From assembly GCA_025998955.1 (NCBI GenBank), contig AP024676.1, positions 1,860,001-1,924,000 on the forward strand: a DNA stretch of 64,000 nt, in the 5' to 3' direction. Position numbers and translations under genes: made by a program. The notes under the pieces were generated by a model. It saw only the letters and a list, made by a program, of their open reading frames with translations, was not told the DNA's origin and made no database searches. This DNA is from Candidatus Roseilinea sp. (GTDB taxonomy: Bacteria; Chloroflexota; Anaerolineae; J036; Brachytrichaceae). Positions 9,105-16,997 of this stretch are shown here, in pieces. Positions within the stretch are counted from its first letter, which is position 1. Every line of letters begins with the position of its first letter.

Positions 9105-10436
9105 CTCGGCGCGAAGTTTCACCGGCGGCAGGGCAGCGCGCGGGCAGTGCGTTACGCACTGTGCACCGCGCTGTGTGCTGCTGCGCTTGCAGTTCCCGGC
9201 GCGGCGCGCGCCCAGGGCAGCGGGTCGAACCTGCTGAAGAACCCCGGCTTCGACTGGCCGGCGCAGACCAACGGCGACGTGTGCGCCCCCGGCTGGGCCA
9301 AGGACAACGCCATCACTCCGCACGAGTGGATGGCGTTCTGGACGTGCAAGAGCGGTGAGGAGCTGAACCAGGACCTGGTCAACCGCGCGCCGGAGTTCCG
9401 CGTGATGACGGTGGACATCGCCGCCGACCGCGTGCGCAGCTACCCGACCAGCGCCAGCTTCTTCACCTTCCGCTCGATCAACCGCTCGGCCGGCCTGTAC
9501 CAGATCGTGCGCGGCGTCACGCCGGGTGCGCGGCTGCGCTTCAGCGTGTGGGTAAACCTGCTCACCACGAACTCCGACGTGCTGCCGCTCAGCTCGTCGC
9601 GCCAGCCGGGCGGCCTGCAGGCGCGCGCCTGCATCCACACCAGCGGCGCGGTCTTCATCGTGCCCAACCTGAACGACCCGGCTGTGGTCTGCGGCGCATG
9701 GGTGCGGCCGTACGACACGTGGGGCGAAGCCGTGGTCGAGGCCACCGCCGCGTCCGACACCGTCGCGGTCATCATTGACACCACGGCGGAGTATCCGGTG
9801 ATCCATAACGATGTGCACGTGGACGACGCTTCGCTGACGGTGGTCGGAGGCGCGCCGGCTCCGCAAGCGCCGGCAACCACGCTCGGTGCGCAACCGGCGG
9901 CTGTAGCGAATGCCACGACGCCGGGCGTGGTCGTGAAGACGGCGACGGCTAATGTGCGCGCTGCGCCCAGCTTCAACGGCGCAATTCTTGCCTCAGCCCC
10001 GCAAGGGACGATCTTTTCGGTGCGGGCCTACACCGCCGACCGCCAGTGGTGGCAGATCGAGTTCAAGGGCGCACAAGGCGGCCTAGCCTATATCCACAGC
10101 TCGGTGGTGACGCCGAATGCTGCTGCGCAAGCCGCGCTGGGCGGCAGTCCTGCCACCGCTCAACCACCGGCAACTGCGCAGAGTATCGTCGGCGCGCCGG
10201 CACAGGTGGTGGTGAACACCGGCGGGAGCCGGTTGAATGTGCGCGCCGCGCCCGCGGCCAACGCGCCGATCCTGGGCCGTGTGCAAAACGGCGCCAGCCT
10301 GGAGGTCAAGGGCGTCTCGCCCGACAAACAGTGGTGGCGCATCGCCTACGCCGGCGGCGCAGACGGCACGGCATGGGTGATGGCGCAGTATGTTGTCCCG
10401 AACGCAGCGGCCAAGCAACTGGCGGGATTGCCGTGA
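9102..10436 (+). CDS. Secreted protein with two bacterial SH3 domains
   Basis: A 444-residue exported protein. A signal peptide (ALCTALCAAALAVPGAARA) is followed by an N-terminal beta-rich, carbohydrate-binding-like region starting SNLLKNPGFDWPAQTNG. Two SH3_3 repeats follow, around residues 288-345 and 368-430, each with NVRAAPS/NVRAAPA and a QWW(Q/R)I core. SH3b repeats of this type usually bind peptidoglycan or cell-surface polymers. The frame is open back to 8934, but the ATG at 9102 directly precedes the signal peptide and has a -10 box 7 nt upstream. It is convergent with the glycosyltransferase gene (27 bp apart). No catalytic domain is recognised. Confidence 0.82.
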   Translation: MLGAKFHRRQGSARAVRYALCTALCAAALAVPGAARAQGSGSNLLKNPGFDWPAQTNGDVCAPGWAKDNAITPHEWMAFWTCKSGEELNQDLVNRAPEFRVMTVDIAADRVRSYPTSASFFTFRSINRSAGLYQIVRGVTPGARLRFSVWVNLLTTNSDVLPLSSSRQPGGLQARACIHTSGAVFIVPNLNDPAVVCGAWVRPYDTWGEAVVEATAASDTVAVIIDTTAEYPVIHNDVHVDDASLTVVGGAPAPQAPATTLGAQPAAVANATTPGVVVKTATANVRAAPSFNGAILASAPQGTIFSVRAYTADRQWWQIEFKGAQGGLAYIHSSVVTPNAAAQAALGGSPATAQPPATAQSIVGAPAQVVVNTGGSRLNVRAAPAANAPILGRVQNGASLEVKGVSPDKQWWRIAYAGGADGTAWVMAQYVVPNAAAKQLAGLP

Positions 10437-10463
10437 GCGACACGCAGCGATGGGGATCGCGCG

Positions 10464-12122
10464 CTATACAAGGCAAAGTCGCCCCTCGGCGACCGGCATG
10501 CCCAGCCCGCGGGGTCCGATTTTGCCCTGAGTTGCCTGCGACTTCGAGCCGCCAGGCTGGGTGATTGGTTTGGCCGTATACACCCCTACCTCCACGCCGC
10601 GAAAGGTCCGCCGGTCGAGCGGCATGAGCGCCTCGTCGAACCAGCGGCGCACCAGGCCACGCTGATCCCACATCGCTGCCTCGGATTCGAATAGCCAGAC
10701 CCGCGCCGCCGGCGCAACCAGTGCGCGCATCGTCCGCGCGACATCGTCTGGCGACATGCCATGGTTGGTGAACGGCGCTTCGGCCAGTTGCACGTGCGCC
10801 AGGGAATAGCCGAACTGCTCGGCGTAGTAAGCGAAGCTGTGCTGCATGTAGGGGATCTGGAAGACGACCATGTCGCCGGGCTGCGCGTGCTGCAACGCGT
10901 AGGCGACCGCGCCGCGCAGGTCGGGGCGGATCGGGTGGACGATCTGCGCCGCGACGCCGGCCAGGCTGACCAGGCTGACGGCAGCGAGCGCTGCGCGCGC
11001 GACGATGCGCTCGGCGTGCCCACCGGCGAACAGCCGGCCTAGCCCGACGCCGGCCAGTAGGTAGAACGCCGGCGCCGACCACAGCACGTAGCGCGGCAGG
11101 AAGAGCGGCATGCGCAGCGAGATCAGAAAGATCAGCAGCGCCGGCAGTACCAGCCAGCCCAGCGTCGCCAGTTGCAGGCGCAAGGCCTTCGCCTCACCGG
11201 AATCGCTCGACGCGCTTCGTGCGGTCACCACCAGGCCATACGCGATGAGCGCCAGGCCGAGCGCGAGCACGGCCCGGCGGGCAAGCGTCACAGCTTCGCC
11301 GGTCGCCGGAAGCGGTAGCGGGGCGTGTCCGTTCAGGCCGAATAGCCACTGCGACGCGAGCACCCAGGCGATCTGGTCGAGCGGGTAGAAGCGGTGGCCG
11401 ATGTCACCGCCGCGTAGCAGGACGGGCGCCTGCCAGGCCAACAGCGGTAAGTATGGCAGCGTGAGCAGCGCGAAGGCGACCGCGCCGCCGGCGAGGTGCC
11501 GCCGCGAGGCCGGCCACTGCGCAAAAAAGAAGAGCAGCGCCACCGGCAGGAACAACGGCGACAAGACGTGGATGTAGAAGCTGAGGCTGACGGCGAGGAC
11601 GAAGATGGCCCACCAAGTGAGTAGCCGGCAATCGGGTAATTGGGAATTCGGTAAATGGTGATTGGGCGATGGATCGGTGGCGCGCAGGAGCGCGTAGAGC
11701 GCCAAGGCGAGCAGCATCGGCTGCAGCGAGTACATCTTGCCCTCGCCGGCGTACCAAATCAACACCGGCGAGACGGCTGCCAGCCAAGCGGCGATCGGTG
11801 CCGCGCGCGCGCCGAACATGCGCCGCCCCAGGACATAGACCAGCGCGACGAGCACGACACCGCAGACGAGCGATAGGTAGCGCAACGCAAAATCGCCCAC
11901 GCCGGCCAACGAGAGCCAGCCGCGCACGATCAGGTGATACAGCGGGCCATTGAAGCCGATCGTGGTGAATCGGGCGAGGAGCGCGCTCAGCGGATCGAAC
12001 GCAAAGCGCACCGAGTCCACTTCGTCGCGCCACAGGCTCTCGCCGGTCAGGTTGGCGATGCGCAGGACGAATGCGACGAAGAGCAGACCGATGACCGCCG
12101 CGCGCGAATCAAACCATCTCAC
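10464..12122 (-). CDS. GT39/ArnT-like membrane glycosyltransferase
   Basis: A 552-residue polytopic protein of the dolichyl-phosphate-mannose/ArnT-like superfamily, which moves sugars from polyprenyl phosphate carriers onto proteins or lipids on the outer face of the membrane. The first extracytoplasmic loop has the expected acidic pair in ESLWRDEVDSVRF, and about ten hydrophobic helices follow. The start is GTG at 12122. A TAAAAT hexamer (minus strand, 12137-12132) ends 9 nt upstream. Residues about 149-165 are encoded by a degenerate heptamer array (11626-11674) that appears as an extra loop between transmembrane segments. Acceptor and sugar are unknown. Confidence 0.8.
   Translation of the reverse strand: MRWFDSRAAVIGLLFVAFVLRIANLTGESLWRDEVDSVRFAFDPLSALLARFTTIGFNGPLYHLIVRGWLSLAGVGDFALRYLSLVCGVVLVALVYVLGRRMFGARAAPIAAWLAAVSPVLIWYAGEGKMYSLQPMLLALALYALLRATDPSPNHHLPNSQLPDCRLLTWWAIFVLAVSLSFYIHVLSPLFLPVALLFFFAQWPASRRHLAGGAVAFALLTLPYLPLLAWQAPVLLRGGDIGHRFYPLDQIAWVLASQWLFGLNGHAPLPLPATGEAVTLARRAVLALGLALIAYGLVVTARSASSDSGEAKALRLQLATLGWLVLPALLIFLISLRMPLFLPRYVLWSAPAFYLLAGVGLGRLFAGGHAERIVARAALAAVSLVSLAGVAAQIVHPIRPDLRGAVAYALQHAQPGDMVVFQIPYMQHSFAYYAEQFGYSLAHVQLAEAPFTNHGMSPDDVARTMRALVAPAARVWLFESEAAMWDQRGLVRRWFDEALMPLDRRTFRGVEVGVYTAKPITQPGGSKSQATQGKIGPRGLGMPVAEGRLCLV
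11626..11674. repeat. Heptamer array inside glycosyltransferase coding sequence
   Basis: Seven consecutive 7-nt units such as CGGCAAT, CGGGTAA, TTGGGAA, TTCGGTA and ATTGGGC. They encode an Asn/Pro/Leu-rich loop (SPNHHLPNSQLPD) in frame. Confidence 0.6.
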
Positions 12123-12233
12123 TCGCCGGTCATTTTAGACCGCTCAGCACGCAACCTATTCAGTCCCCGAAGGCGGACTTTGTTTTGAGTTGCCCATAAC
12201 TTTGAATCGCCGGGCAGAGTTGCGCGGTCTGCC

Positions 12234-12282
12234 GCGTAACCTGCAACCTGCAACCCGCAACCCGCAACTCGCAGCCTACAAT
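12234..12282. repeat. Heptamer array ending in a -10 box
   Basis: Seven 7-nt units: GCGTAAC, CTGCAAC twice, CCGCAAC twice, TCGCAGC and CTACAAT. The last unit supplies TACAAT (12277-12282), which stands 6 nt before the ATG of the nucleoside hydrolase at 12289. Repeat and probable promoter are therefore the same DNA. Confidence 0.75.
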
Positions 12283-12288
12283 CGTGCC

Positions 12289-13176
12289 ATGTCTATCAAA
12301 CTCCTCCTCGACACCGACATCGGCTCGGACATTGACGACGCCGTATGCCTGGCGTATCTGCTGGCTAAGCCGGACTGCGCACTGCTCGGCATCACCACGG
12401 TGAGCGGCGAGCCGGAGCGCCGCGCGATGATGGCCAGCGCGTTGTGCAAGGTCGCCGGCAAGGACATTCCGATCTACCCCGGCGCCGCCGAGCCGTTGCT
12501 GGTCGAGTCGCACCAGCCCAAAGCGCCGCAGGCCGATGCGCTGGTGCGCTGGTCGCATGAATCGCGCTTCCCGCACGGCGAAGCTATCGAGTTTCTGCGC
12601 CAAACCATCCGCCGGCACGCCGGCGAAGTCATCTTGCTCACCATCGGCCCGCTCACCAACATCGCCCTGCTGTTCAAAGCCGACCCAGAGATTCCATCGC
12701 TGCTCAAGGGCATGGTGAGCATGAGCGGGATGTTCGATCCGGCGCACACGCGCTACTGGCGCGGGAGCCAGTGGGAGTGGAACGTCTACTGCGACCCGCA
12801 CGCCGCCGCCATCGTCTATCGCGCGCCGGTCGTCGCCCATCGCAGCATCGGCCTGGACGTGACGACGCAGGTGACGATGGACGCCGAGGAAGTGCGCCGG
12901 CGCTTTCAGGCGCCGCTGCTGCAGCCGGTGCTCGACTTCGCCGAGGTATGGTTCCAGAGCGCGGAGAAAATCACCTTCCATGACCCGCTGGCGGCGACGA
13001 CGATCTTTGATGCGCGCATCTGCGGGTTCGAGCGCGGCGAAGTACGCGTTGAATTGCACGAGCCGGATGCCTTCGCCGTCACGCGCTGGTCGCCAAGCGC
13101 GCAGGGCCGGCATGAAGTCGCCATGACCGTGGACGCCGAACGATTCTTCGCCGAGTATTTCGGAGCGTTCGCCTGA
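12289..13176 (+). CDS. Inosine-uridine preferring nucleoside hydrolase family protein
   Basis: A 295-residue N-ribohydrolase that would cleave the N-glycosidic bond of ribonucleosides in purine/pyrimidine salvage. The N-terminal calcium-binding aspartate cluster is seen in [20 protein letters not shown]. The family's [17 protein letters not shown] motif and a C-terminal conserved Asp in FHDPLAA are also present. The longer open frame to 12190 runs through the heptamer array and is rejected in favour of ATG 12289, which has TACAAT 6 nt upstream and no Shine-Dalgarno sequence. Base specificity cannot be read from sequence. The next gene lies 270 bp downstream across a repeat-rich gap. Confidence 0.88.
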   Translation: MSIKLLLDTDIGSDIDDAVCLAYLLAKPDCALLGITTVSGEPERRAMMASALCKVAGKDIPIYPGAAEPLLVESHQPKAPQADALVRWSHESRFPHGEAIEFLRQTIRRHAGEVILLTIGPLTNIALLFKADPEIPSLLKGMVSMSGMFDPAHTRYWRGSQWEWNVYCDPHAAAIVYRAPVVAHRSIGLDVTTQVTMDAEEVRRRFQAPLLQPVLDFAEVWFQSAEKITFHDPLAATTIFDARICGFERGEVRVELHEPDAFAVTRWSPSAQGRHEVAMTVDAERFFAEYFGAFA

Positions 13177-13184
13177 TCGGTAGG

Positions 13185-13203
13185 CGCAGGCTTCATGCCT
13201 GCG
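13185..13203. repeat. Short palindromic hairpin
   Basis: CGCAGGC, a TTCAT loop, then GCCTGCG, 9 bp after the nucleoside hydrolase stop. It could act as a transcript end or belong to the palindromic-repeat cluster that fills this gap. Confidence 0.6.
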
Positions 13204-13270
13204 GCCAGCGCGCTTGACCATGTTTTACCCGACCACGCGGGTGCATTCGCCAACGAGGGGTAGACGTAGA

Positions 13271-13308
13271 CCCGCCCCGGCGTAAACGCCTGGGCTGAAA
13301 GGGGCGGG
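13271..13308. repeat. Interspersed palindromic (REP-like) repeat, copy 1
   Basis: Outer arms CCCGCCCC and GGGGCGGG enclose GGCGTAAACGCC and a GCTGAAA tail. A second copy sharing CGCCCCGGCGTRAACGCC and GCTGAA lies at 48174-48209, which identifies a dispersed family. Confidence 0.65.
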
Positions 13309-13334
13309 ATGCGCGCGGCTTGCCCGTATGGTCA

Positions 13335-13356
13335 GCGCTGGGATTTATCCCAGCGC
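13335..13356. repeat. 9-bp perfect hairpin in repeat cluster
   Basis: GCGCTGGGA, loop TTTA, TCCCAGCGC, then GACTGAAG. The trailing CTGAA resembles the tail of the neighbouring palindromic repeat. Confidence 0.6.
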
Positions 13357-13432
13357 GACTGAAGCGAATACTGCTGCGGGCCAGTTCGCGCTCCCCCATT
13401 TTGAAATGCACCCGACGACCCGACCCGCTTCG

Positions 13433-13448
13433 TATAATCGTCGTGATG
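13433..13448 (+). promoter_or_regulatory. tyrS: -10 box adjoining tyrS start (leaderless-type)
   Basis: A consensus TATAAT (13433-13438) precedes the ATG at 13446 by 7 nt. No Shine-Dalgarno sequence or clear -35 hexamer is visible. Confidence 0.65.
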
Positions 13449-14669
13449 ACAACGTCACTCACATCGCTCTCGCTGGATGAACAAGTCGCGCTGCTAATGC
13501 AGGGCACCAACTACGGCGATGAGACGCTGGCGCGCAACATGGCCGCCGAGCTACGCGAGCGGCTACAGGAAGGCCGGCCGCTGCGCGTGTACTGCGGCTT
13601 CGACCCGCGCACCAGCGACTTGCACCTTGGCCATACCATTCCGATGCGCAAGCTGCGCCAGTTCCAGGAGCTGGGGCACGAGGTGACCTTCTTGATCGGC
13701 AACTACACCAGTCTACTGGGCGACCCATCGGACAAAGACCGGTTGCGCCCCATGCTCACCGCCGAGCAGGTGGAAGTGAACGCGCGCACCTACGCCGAGC
13801 AAGCGTTCAAGATCCTCGACCGCAATAAGACCCGCGTGCGCTACAACGCCGAATGGCTGAGCAAGCTATCCTTCCTGGACGTGATCCAGATCGCGCAAAA
13901 CTTCACCGTGCAACAGTTCATGACGCGTGAGAACTTCGCCCTGCGGCTGGAGAAGGGCGAGCCGATCTACCTGCACGAGACGTTCTACGCGCTGATGCAA
14001 GCCTACGACGCCGTCGCGCTGGAGACCGACGTGCAAGTGGGCGGCAGCGACCAATTGTTCAATATCATCACCGCCGGCCGTAAGCTGCAAGAGGCGATGG
14101 GCCAGCGGCCGCAGATCGGCATCATCTTGGGCATCTTGCCCGGCACCGACGGCGTGGTGAAAATGTCCAAGTCGCTGGGCAACCACATCCCCATCCTGGC
14201 CCCGCCGGAGGACATGTATGGCAAGGTGATGTCCATCCCCGATAGCGCGCTCATCCCCTACTTCGAGTTGGCCACGCGCTATACGCCGGCGAGGGTCGAG
14301 GACGTCAAGCGCCGGCTGGCCGGCGGCGTGAACCCGCGCGACGTGAAGATGGAGCTGGCGCGTGAGATCGTCAGCATCTTCCACGACCCGCAGGCCGCCG
14401 AGCGCGCCGAGGCGCACTTCGTCTCGGTCTTCCAAAAGAAGGGGTTGCCCGACGAGATGCCGGATTTCGCCGTGAGCGACGGCATGAATGTCGTGGACGT
14501 GATCGTTGCGCTCAAGTTCGCCGCATCCAAGGGCGAGGCCAGGCGGTTGATCGCCGGCGGCGGCGTGTATCTCGACGGGCGCACGGTATCCGACGCGAAC
14601 GAAACACCCGCGCCGCCACAGATCCTACAAGTCGGCAAGCGGCGGTTTGCCCGGCTGGTCAAAGCGTGA
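13446..14669 (+). CDS. tyrS: Tyrosyl-tRNA synthetase
   Basis: A 407-residue class I aminoacyl-tRNA synthetase that charges tRNA-Tyr. The HIGH-type signature is LHLGHTIPM, the tyrosine pocket is around QAYDAVALETDVQVGGSDQLFN, and the KMSKS loop is VVKMSKSLGNHI. A C-terminal S4-type RNA-binding domain (DVIVALKFAASKGEARRLI through VGKRRFARLVKA) is complete. The longer frame from 13320 enters the palindromic repeats and is rejected; ATG 13446 has TATAAT 7 nt upstream. Its stop overlaps the GTG of the next gene by 4 bp, so the pair is co-transcribed. Confidence 0.95.
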   Translation: MTTSLTSLSLDEQVALLMQGTNYGDETLARNMAAELRERLQEGRPLRVYCGFDPRTSDLHLGHTIPMRKLRQFQELGHEVTFLIGNYTSLLGDPSDKDRLRPMLTAEQVEVNARTYAEQAFKILDRNKTRVRYNAEWLSKLSFLDVIQIAQNFTVQQFMTRENFALRLEKGEPIYLHETFYALMQAYDAVALETDVQVGGSDQLFNIITAGRKLQEAMGQRPQIGIILGILPGTDGVVKMSKSLGNHIPILAPPEDMYGKVMSIPDSALIPYFELATRYTPARVEDVKRRLAGGVNPRDVKMELAREIVSIFHDPQAAERAEAHFVSVFQKKGLPDEMPDFAVSDGMNVVDVIVALKFAASKGEARRLIAGGGVYLDGRTVSDANETPAPPQILQVGKRRFARLVKA

Positions 14670-16048
14670 TCCCCACAACCTACGCCCATTCCAGCTTCGC
14701 CAGCCTCATTGGCGTCGCCCGGCGCGACATCACCCCGCCCATTGGCATTTACAACCGCAACTGGGGCGCGGCGACGGGTGAGGTCGCGACCGGCATCCAT
14801 CGCCCGCTCACGCTCACTGCGCTGGCGCTCGAGCGCGATGGGGGCGACGCACAGCCGCTCGTCTTGCTCTCGCTCGACCTAGGCTGGTGGCGCACGCGCG
14901 AGGACGAGTGGGAGGTGCGCAGCGCCATCCTGGACGCACTCGGCGTGGACGAAAGCCACGTGCTGCTGCACCTTACCCACACCCACGCCGGCCCGAGCAT
15001 CTGTCGCGAGGATGCCGACCGACCGGGTGGGCATCTGGTCGGCCCATATCTCGATCACCTGAAAGCGATGTGCATCGAGGCTGCGCGCGAAGCAGTGCGG
15101 CGCGCCGCGCCGGCCGTGCTCGACTGGGCTTACGGCAAATGTGTGCTGGCGTACAACCGCGATCTGCCCGATCCGGATGCTGACCGCATCGTCTGTGGTT
15201 TCAATCCGGCCGTGCCCGCCGACGACACGCTGCTGATCGGCCGAGTCACTGCCGGCGGCCAGACCATTGCGACGCTGGTGAACTACGCCATGCACCCGGT
15301 CACGCTGGCCTGGCAGAACACGTTGATCTCGCCCGACTTCGTCGGCGCGATGCGCGAAGTGGTCGAGGCGCACACCAACGGTGCGCCATGCTTGTTCCTT
15401 CAAGGCGCCTCGGGCGAGTTGGCGCCGATGGAGGAATATACGGCCGATATCGCCATCGCCGATAAAAACGGCCGTGCGCTCGGCTTTGCTGCGCTGTCGG
15501 TTCTAGAGCGCATGCTGCCAACGAAGCGGCGGTTGCGCTACGCCGGCGTCGTCGAATCCGGCGCGCCGCTGGCCACCTGGACGCACGAAACCGCCGCACC
15601 TTCGCATCGCCTCGATGCCCGGATGCTGGCGGTTGAAATTCCATTGAAACCCGAGCTTCCCTCGCTGGCGGAGATCGAAGCGCAGCTCGCAACGACGAAC
15701 GAACCGTTCATGATCGAGCGGCTGCGCCGGCGACATCGGCTGCGTCGAGCCATAGGCGACGGCGCAAGCACATTGACTCCGATCTGGGTCTGGTGCATGG
15801 GCGATGCGCTGCTCATTGCCAACCCCAACGAGGCCTACTCGCATCTGCAGATCGAGTTGCGCCGGCGCTTCCCCAATCGGACGATCGCCGTATTGAACAT
15901 CACCAACGGCGGCTATGCCTATCTACCGCCGCGCGAGATGTATGCGCGCGACCAGTATCAGGTGTGGCAAACGCCCTATGCGGCCGGCTGCCTGGAGCGG
16001 ACGATCGAAGCCTGCATCGGCGCTGTCGTCGAGATGACGGGGGAGTGA
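14666..16048 (+). CDS. Neutral/alkaline ceramidase-like hydrolase
   Basis: A 460-residue protein resembling the N-terminal catalytic part of neutral/alkaline non-lysosomal ceramidases (PF04734 type). Visible marks are the opening GVARRDITPPIG, a zinc-region HLTHTHAGPS, and NYAMHPVTLAWQNTLISPDF with FLQGASGELAP. These are the metal-binding and active-site segments used to hydrolyse amide-linked lipids. No signal peptide is evident, which is unusual for ceramidases, so a cytoplasmic role or a different amide substrate is possible. It begins at GTG 14666 overlapping the tyrS stop (GTGA). A GT2 gene follows 95 bp later. Confidence 0.75.
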   Translation: MIPTTYAHSSFASLIGVARRDITPPIGIYNRNWGAATGEVATGIHRPLTLTALALERDGGDAQPLVLLSLDLGWWRTREDEWEVRSAILDALGVDESHVLLHLTHTHAGPSICREDADRPGGHLVGPYLDHLKAMCIEAAREAVRRAAPAVLDWAYGKCVLAYNRDLPDPDADRIVCGFNPAVPADDTLLIGRVTAGGQTIATLVNYAMHPVTLAWQNTLISPDFVGAMREVVEAHTNGAPCLFLQGASGELAPMEEYTADIAIADKNGRALGFAALSVLERMLPTKRRLRYAGVVESGAPLATWTHETAAPSHRLDARMLAVEIPLKPELPSLAEIEAQLATTNEPFMIERLRRRHRLRRAIGDGASTLTPIWVWCMGDALLIANPNEAYSHLQIELRRRFPNRTIAVLNITNGGYAYLPPREMYARDQYQVWQTPYAAGCLERTIEACIGAVVEMTGE

Positions 16049-16142
16049 ACCCCGATCGCGGGCCGGCCAGGTCAAACGACGAACAACGCAAGGTGGATGT
16101 GAGGCAATTAAGGTGTCTGCGCCTTGAGGGGAAGTTGCATCA

Positions 16143-16919
16143 GTGAGCATTTATCTATCCGTCGTCATCCCTGCCTACAACGAAGCTGCCAACATTCGAT
16201 CAGGATCGCTGACTTCTGTGTACGATTACCTCTCCATCCAGCCCTACGCCTACGAGGTCATCGTCGTTGACGACGGCAGCGCCGACGAGACGGCAGCGCT
16301 CGCCGAAGACTTTGCGGCACAGCATCGCAACTTCCGCCTCATTCGCAACCCACACCGCGGCAAGGCCTTCACCGTGGCGACCGGCCTGCGCGCTGCAAGC
16401 GGCGAGATCGTGTTGTTTACCGACATGGACCAGGCCACGCCGATCCGAGAGACGGACAAGCTGTTGCCCTGGTATGCGCGCGGCTACGACGTGGTGATCG
16501 GCTCGCGCGGCACCTACCGGCGCAACGCCCCGCTGTGGCGCAAGCTCATGTCGCGCAGCCAAATCCTGCTGCGCAATCTCATCCTGGGCTTCAAGGACAT
16601 TACCGATACACAGTGCGGCTTCAAGTCGTTTCGCGGCAGCACGATCACGCCGATCCTCGATCACCTTCACCTCTACAAATTCGCCAACCAGGCGGAGGTG
16701 CACGGCGCGACGGTGACCGCCGGCTTCGACGTGGAAGTGCTGTTCGTCGCGCAGCGGCTCGGCTATCGCGTCAAAGAGGTGCCGGTGGAATGGGACTACC
16801 GGCACTCGCGGCGCGTGAACCTGTTGAAGGATAGCCTGCGCGGCGTGCGTGAGTTGATCGAAATCCGCGCGGCGGATCTGCGGGGGGCGTATTCGGGGAG
16901 GTTGGTTAGTAAACGGTGA
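16143..16919 (+). CDS. Family 2 glycosyltransferase (polyprenyl-phosphate sugar synthase type)
   Basis: A 258-residue GT-A enzyme similar to DPM1/DPG synthases that load a sugar from a nucleotide donor onto a polyprenyl phosphate. The nucleotide-binding start is SVVIPAYNEAANI and VIVVDDGSADET. The metal-binding DxD-like motif is LFTDMDQATPI, and QCGFKSFRG is a family mark. No membrane anchor is seen beyond amphipathic C-terminal helices. Start is GTG at 16143. A lipid-linked sugar from such an enzyme is what the GT39-like transferase at 10.5-12.1 kb would use, though a direct partnership is inference. A heptamer array begins immediately after its stop codon. Confidence 0.88.
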   Translation: MSIYLSVVIPAYNEAANIRSGSLTSVYDYLSIQPYAYEVIVVDDGSADETAALAEDFAAQHRNFRLIRNPHRGKAFTVATGLRAASGEIVLFTDMDQATPIRETDKLLPWYARGYDVVIGSRGTYRRNAPLWRKLMSRSQILLRNLILGFKDITDTQCGFKSFRGSTITPILDHLHLYKFANQAEVHGATVTAGFDVEVLFVAQRLGYRVKEVPVEWDYRHSRRVNLLKDSLRGVRELIEIRAADLRGAYSGRLVSKR

Positions 16920-16997
16920 TTTGAGGTTGGAGGTTTGAGGTTGGATGACTTGCTGATCTTCTGACCGGCGACCAATCACCAGCGACCAGCAACCATC
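16920..16997. repeat. Heptamer array filling the GT2-PfkB gap, mirrored arms
   Basis: Eleven 7-nt units run from the base after the GT2 stop to the base before the PfkB ATG. The left units (TTTGAGG, TTGGAGG, TTGGATG) and right units (CGACCAA, CGACCAG, CAACCAT) are approximately reverse-complementary. The array replaces any normal ribosome-binding site. Confidence 0.75.

Noticed and set aside
12160-13221. Long minus-strand open frame opposite the nucleoside hydrolase
   Set aside because: It is a shadow of the plus-strand gene in GC-rich DNA; its translation is Arg/His-rich with no family motifs.
16920-16997. CRISPR array
   Set aside because: Units are 7 nt, contiguous and degenerate, without spacers or cas genes.
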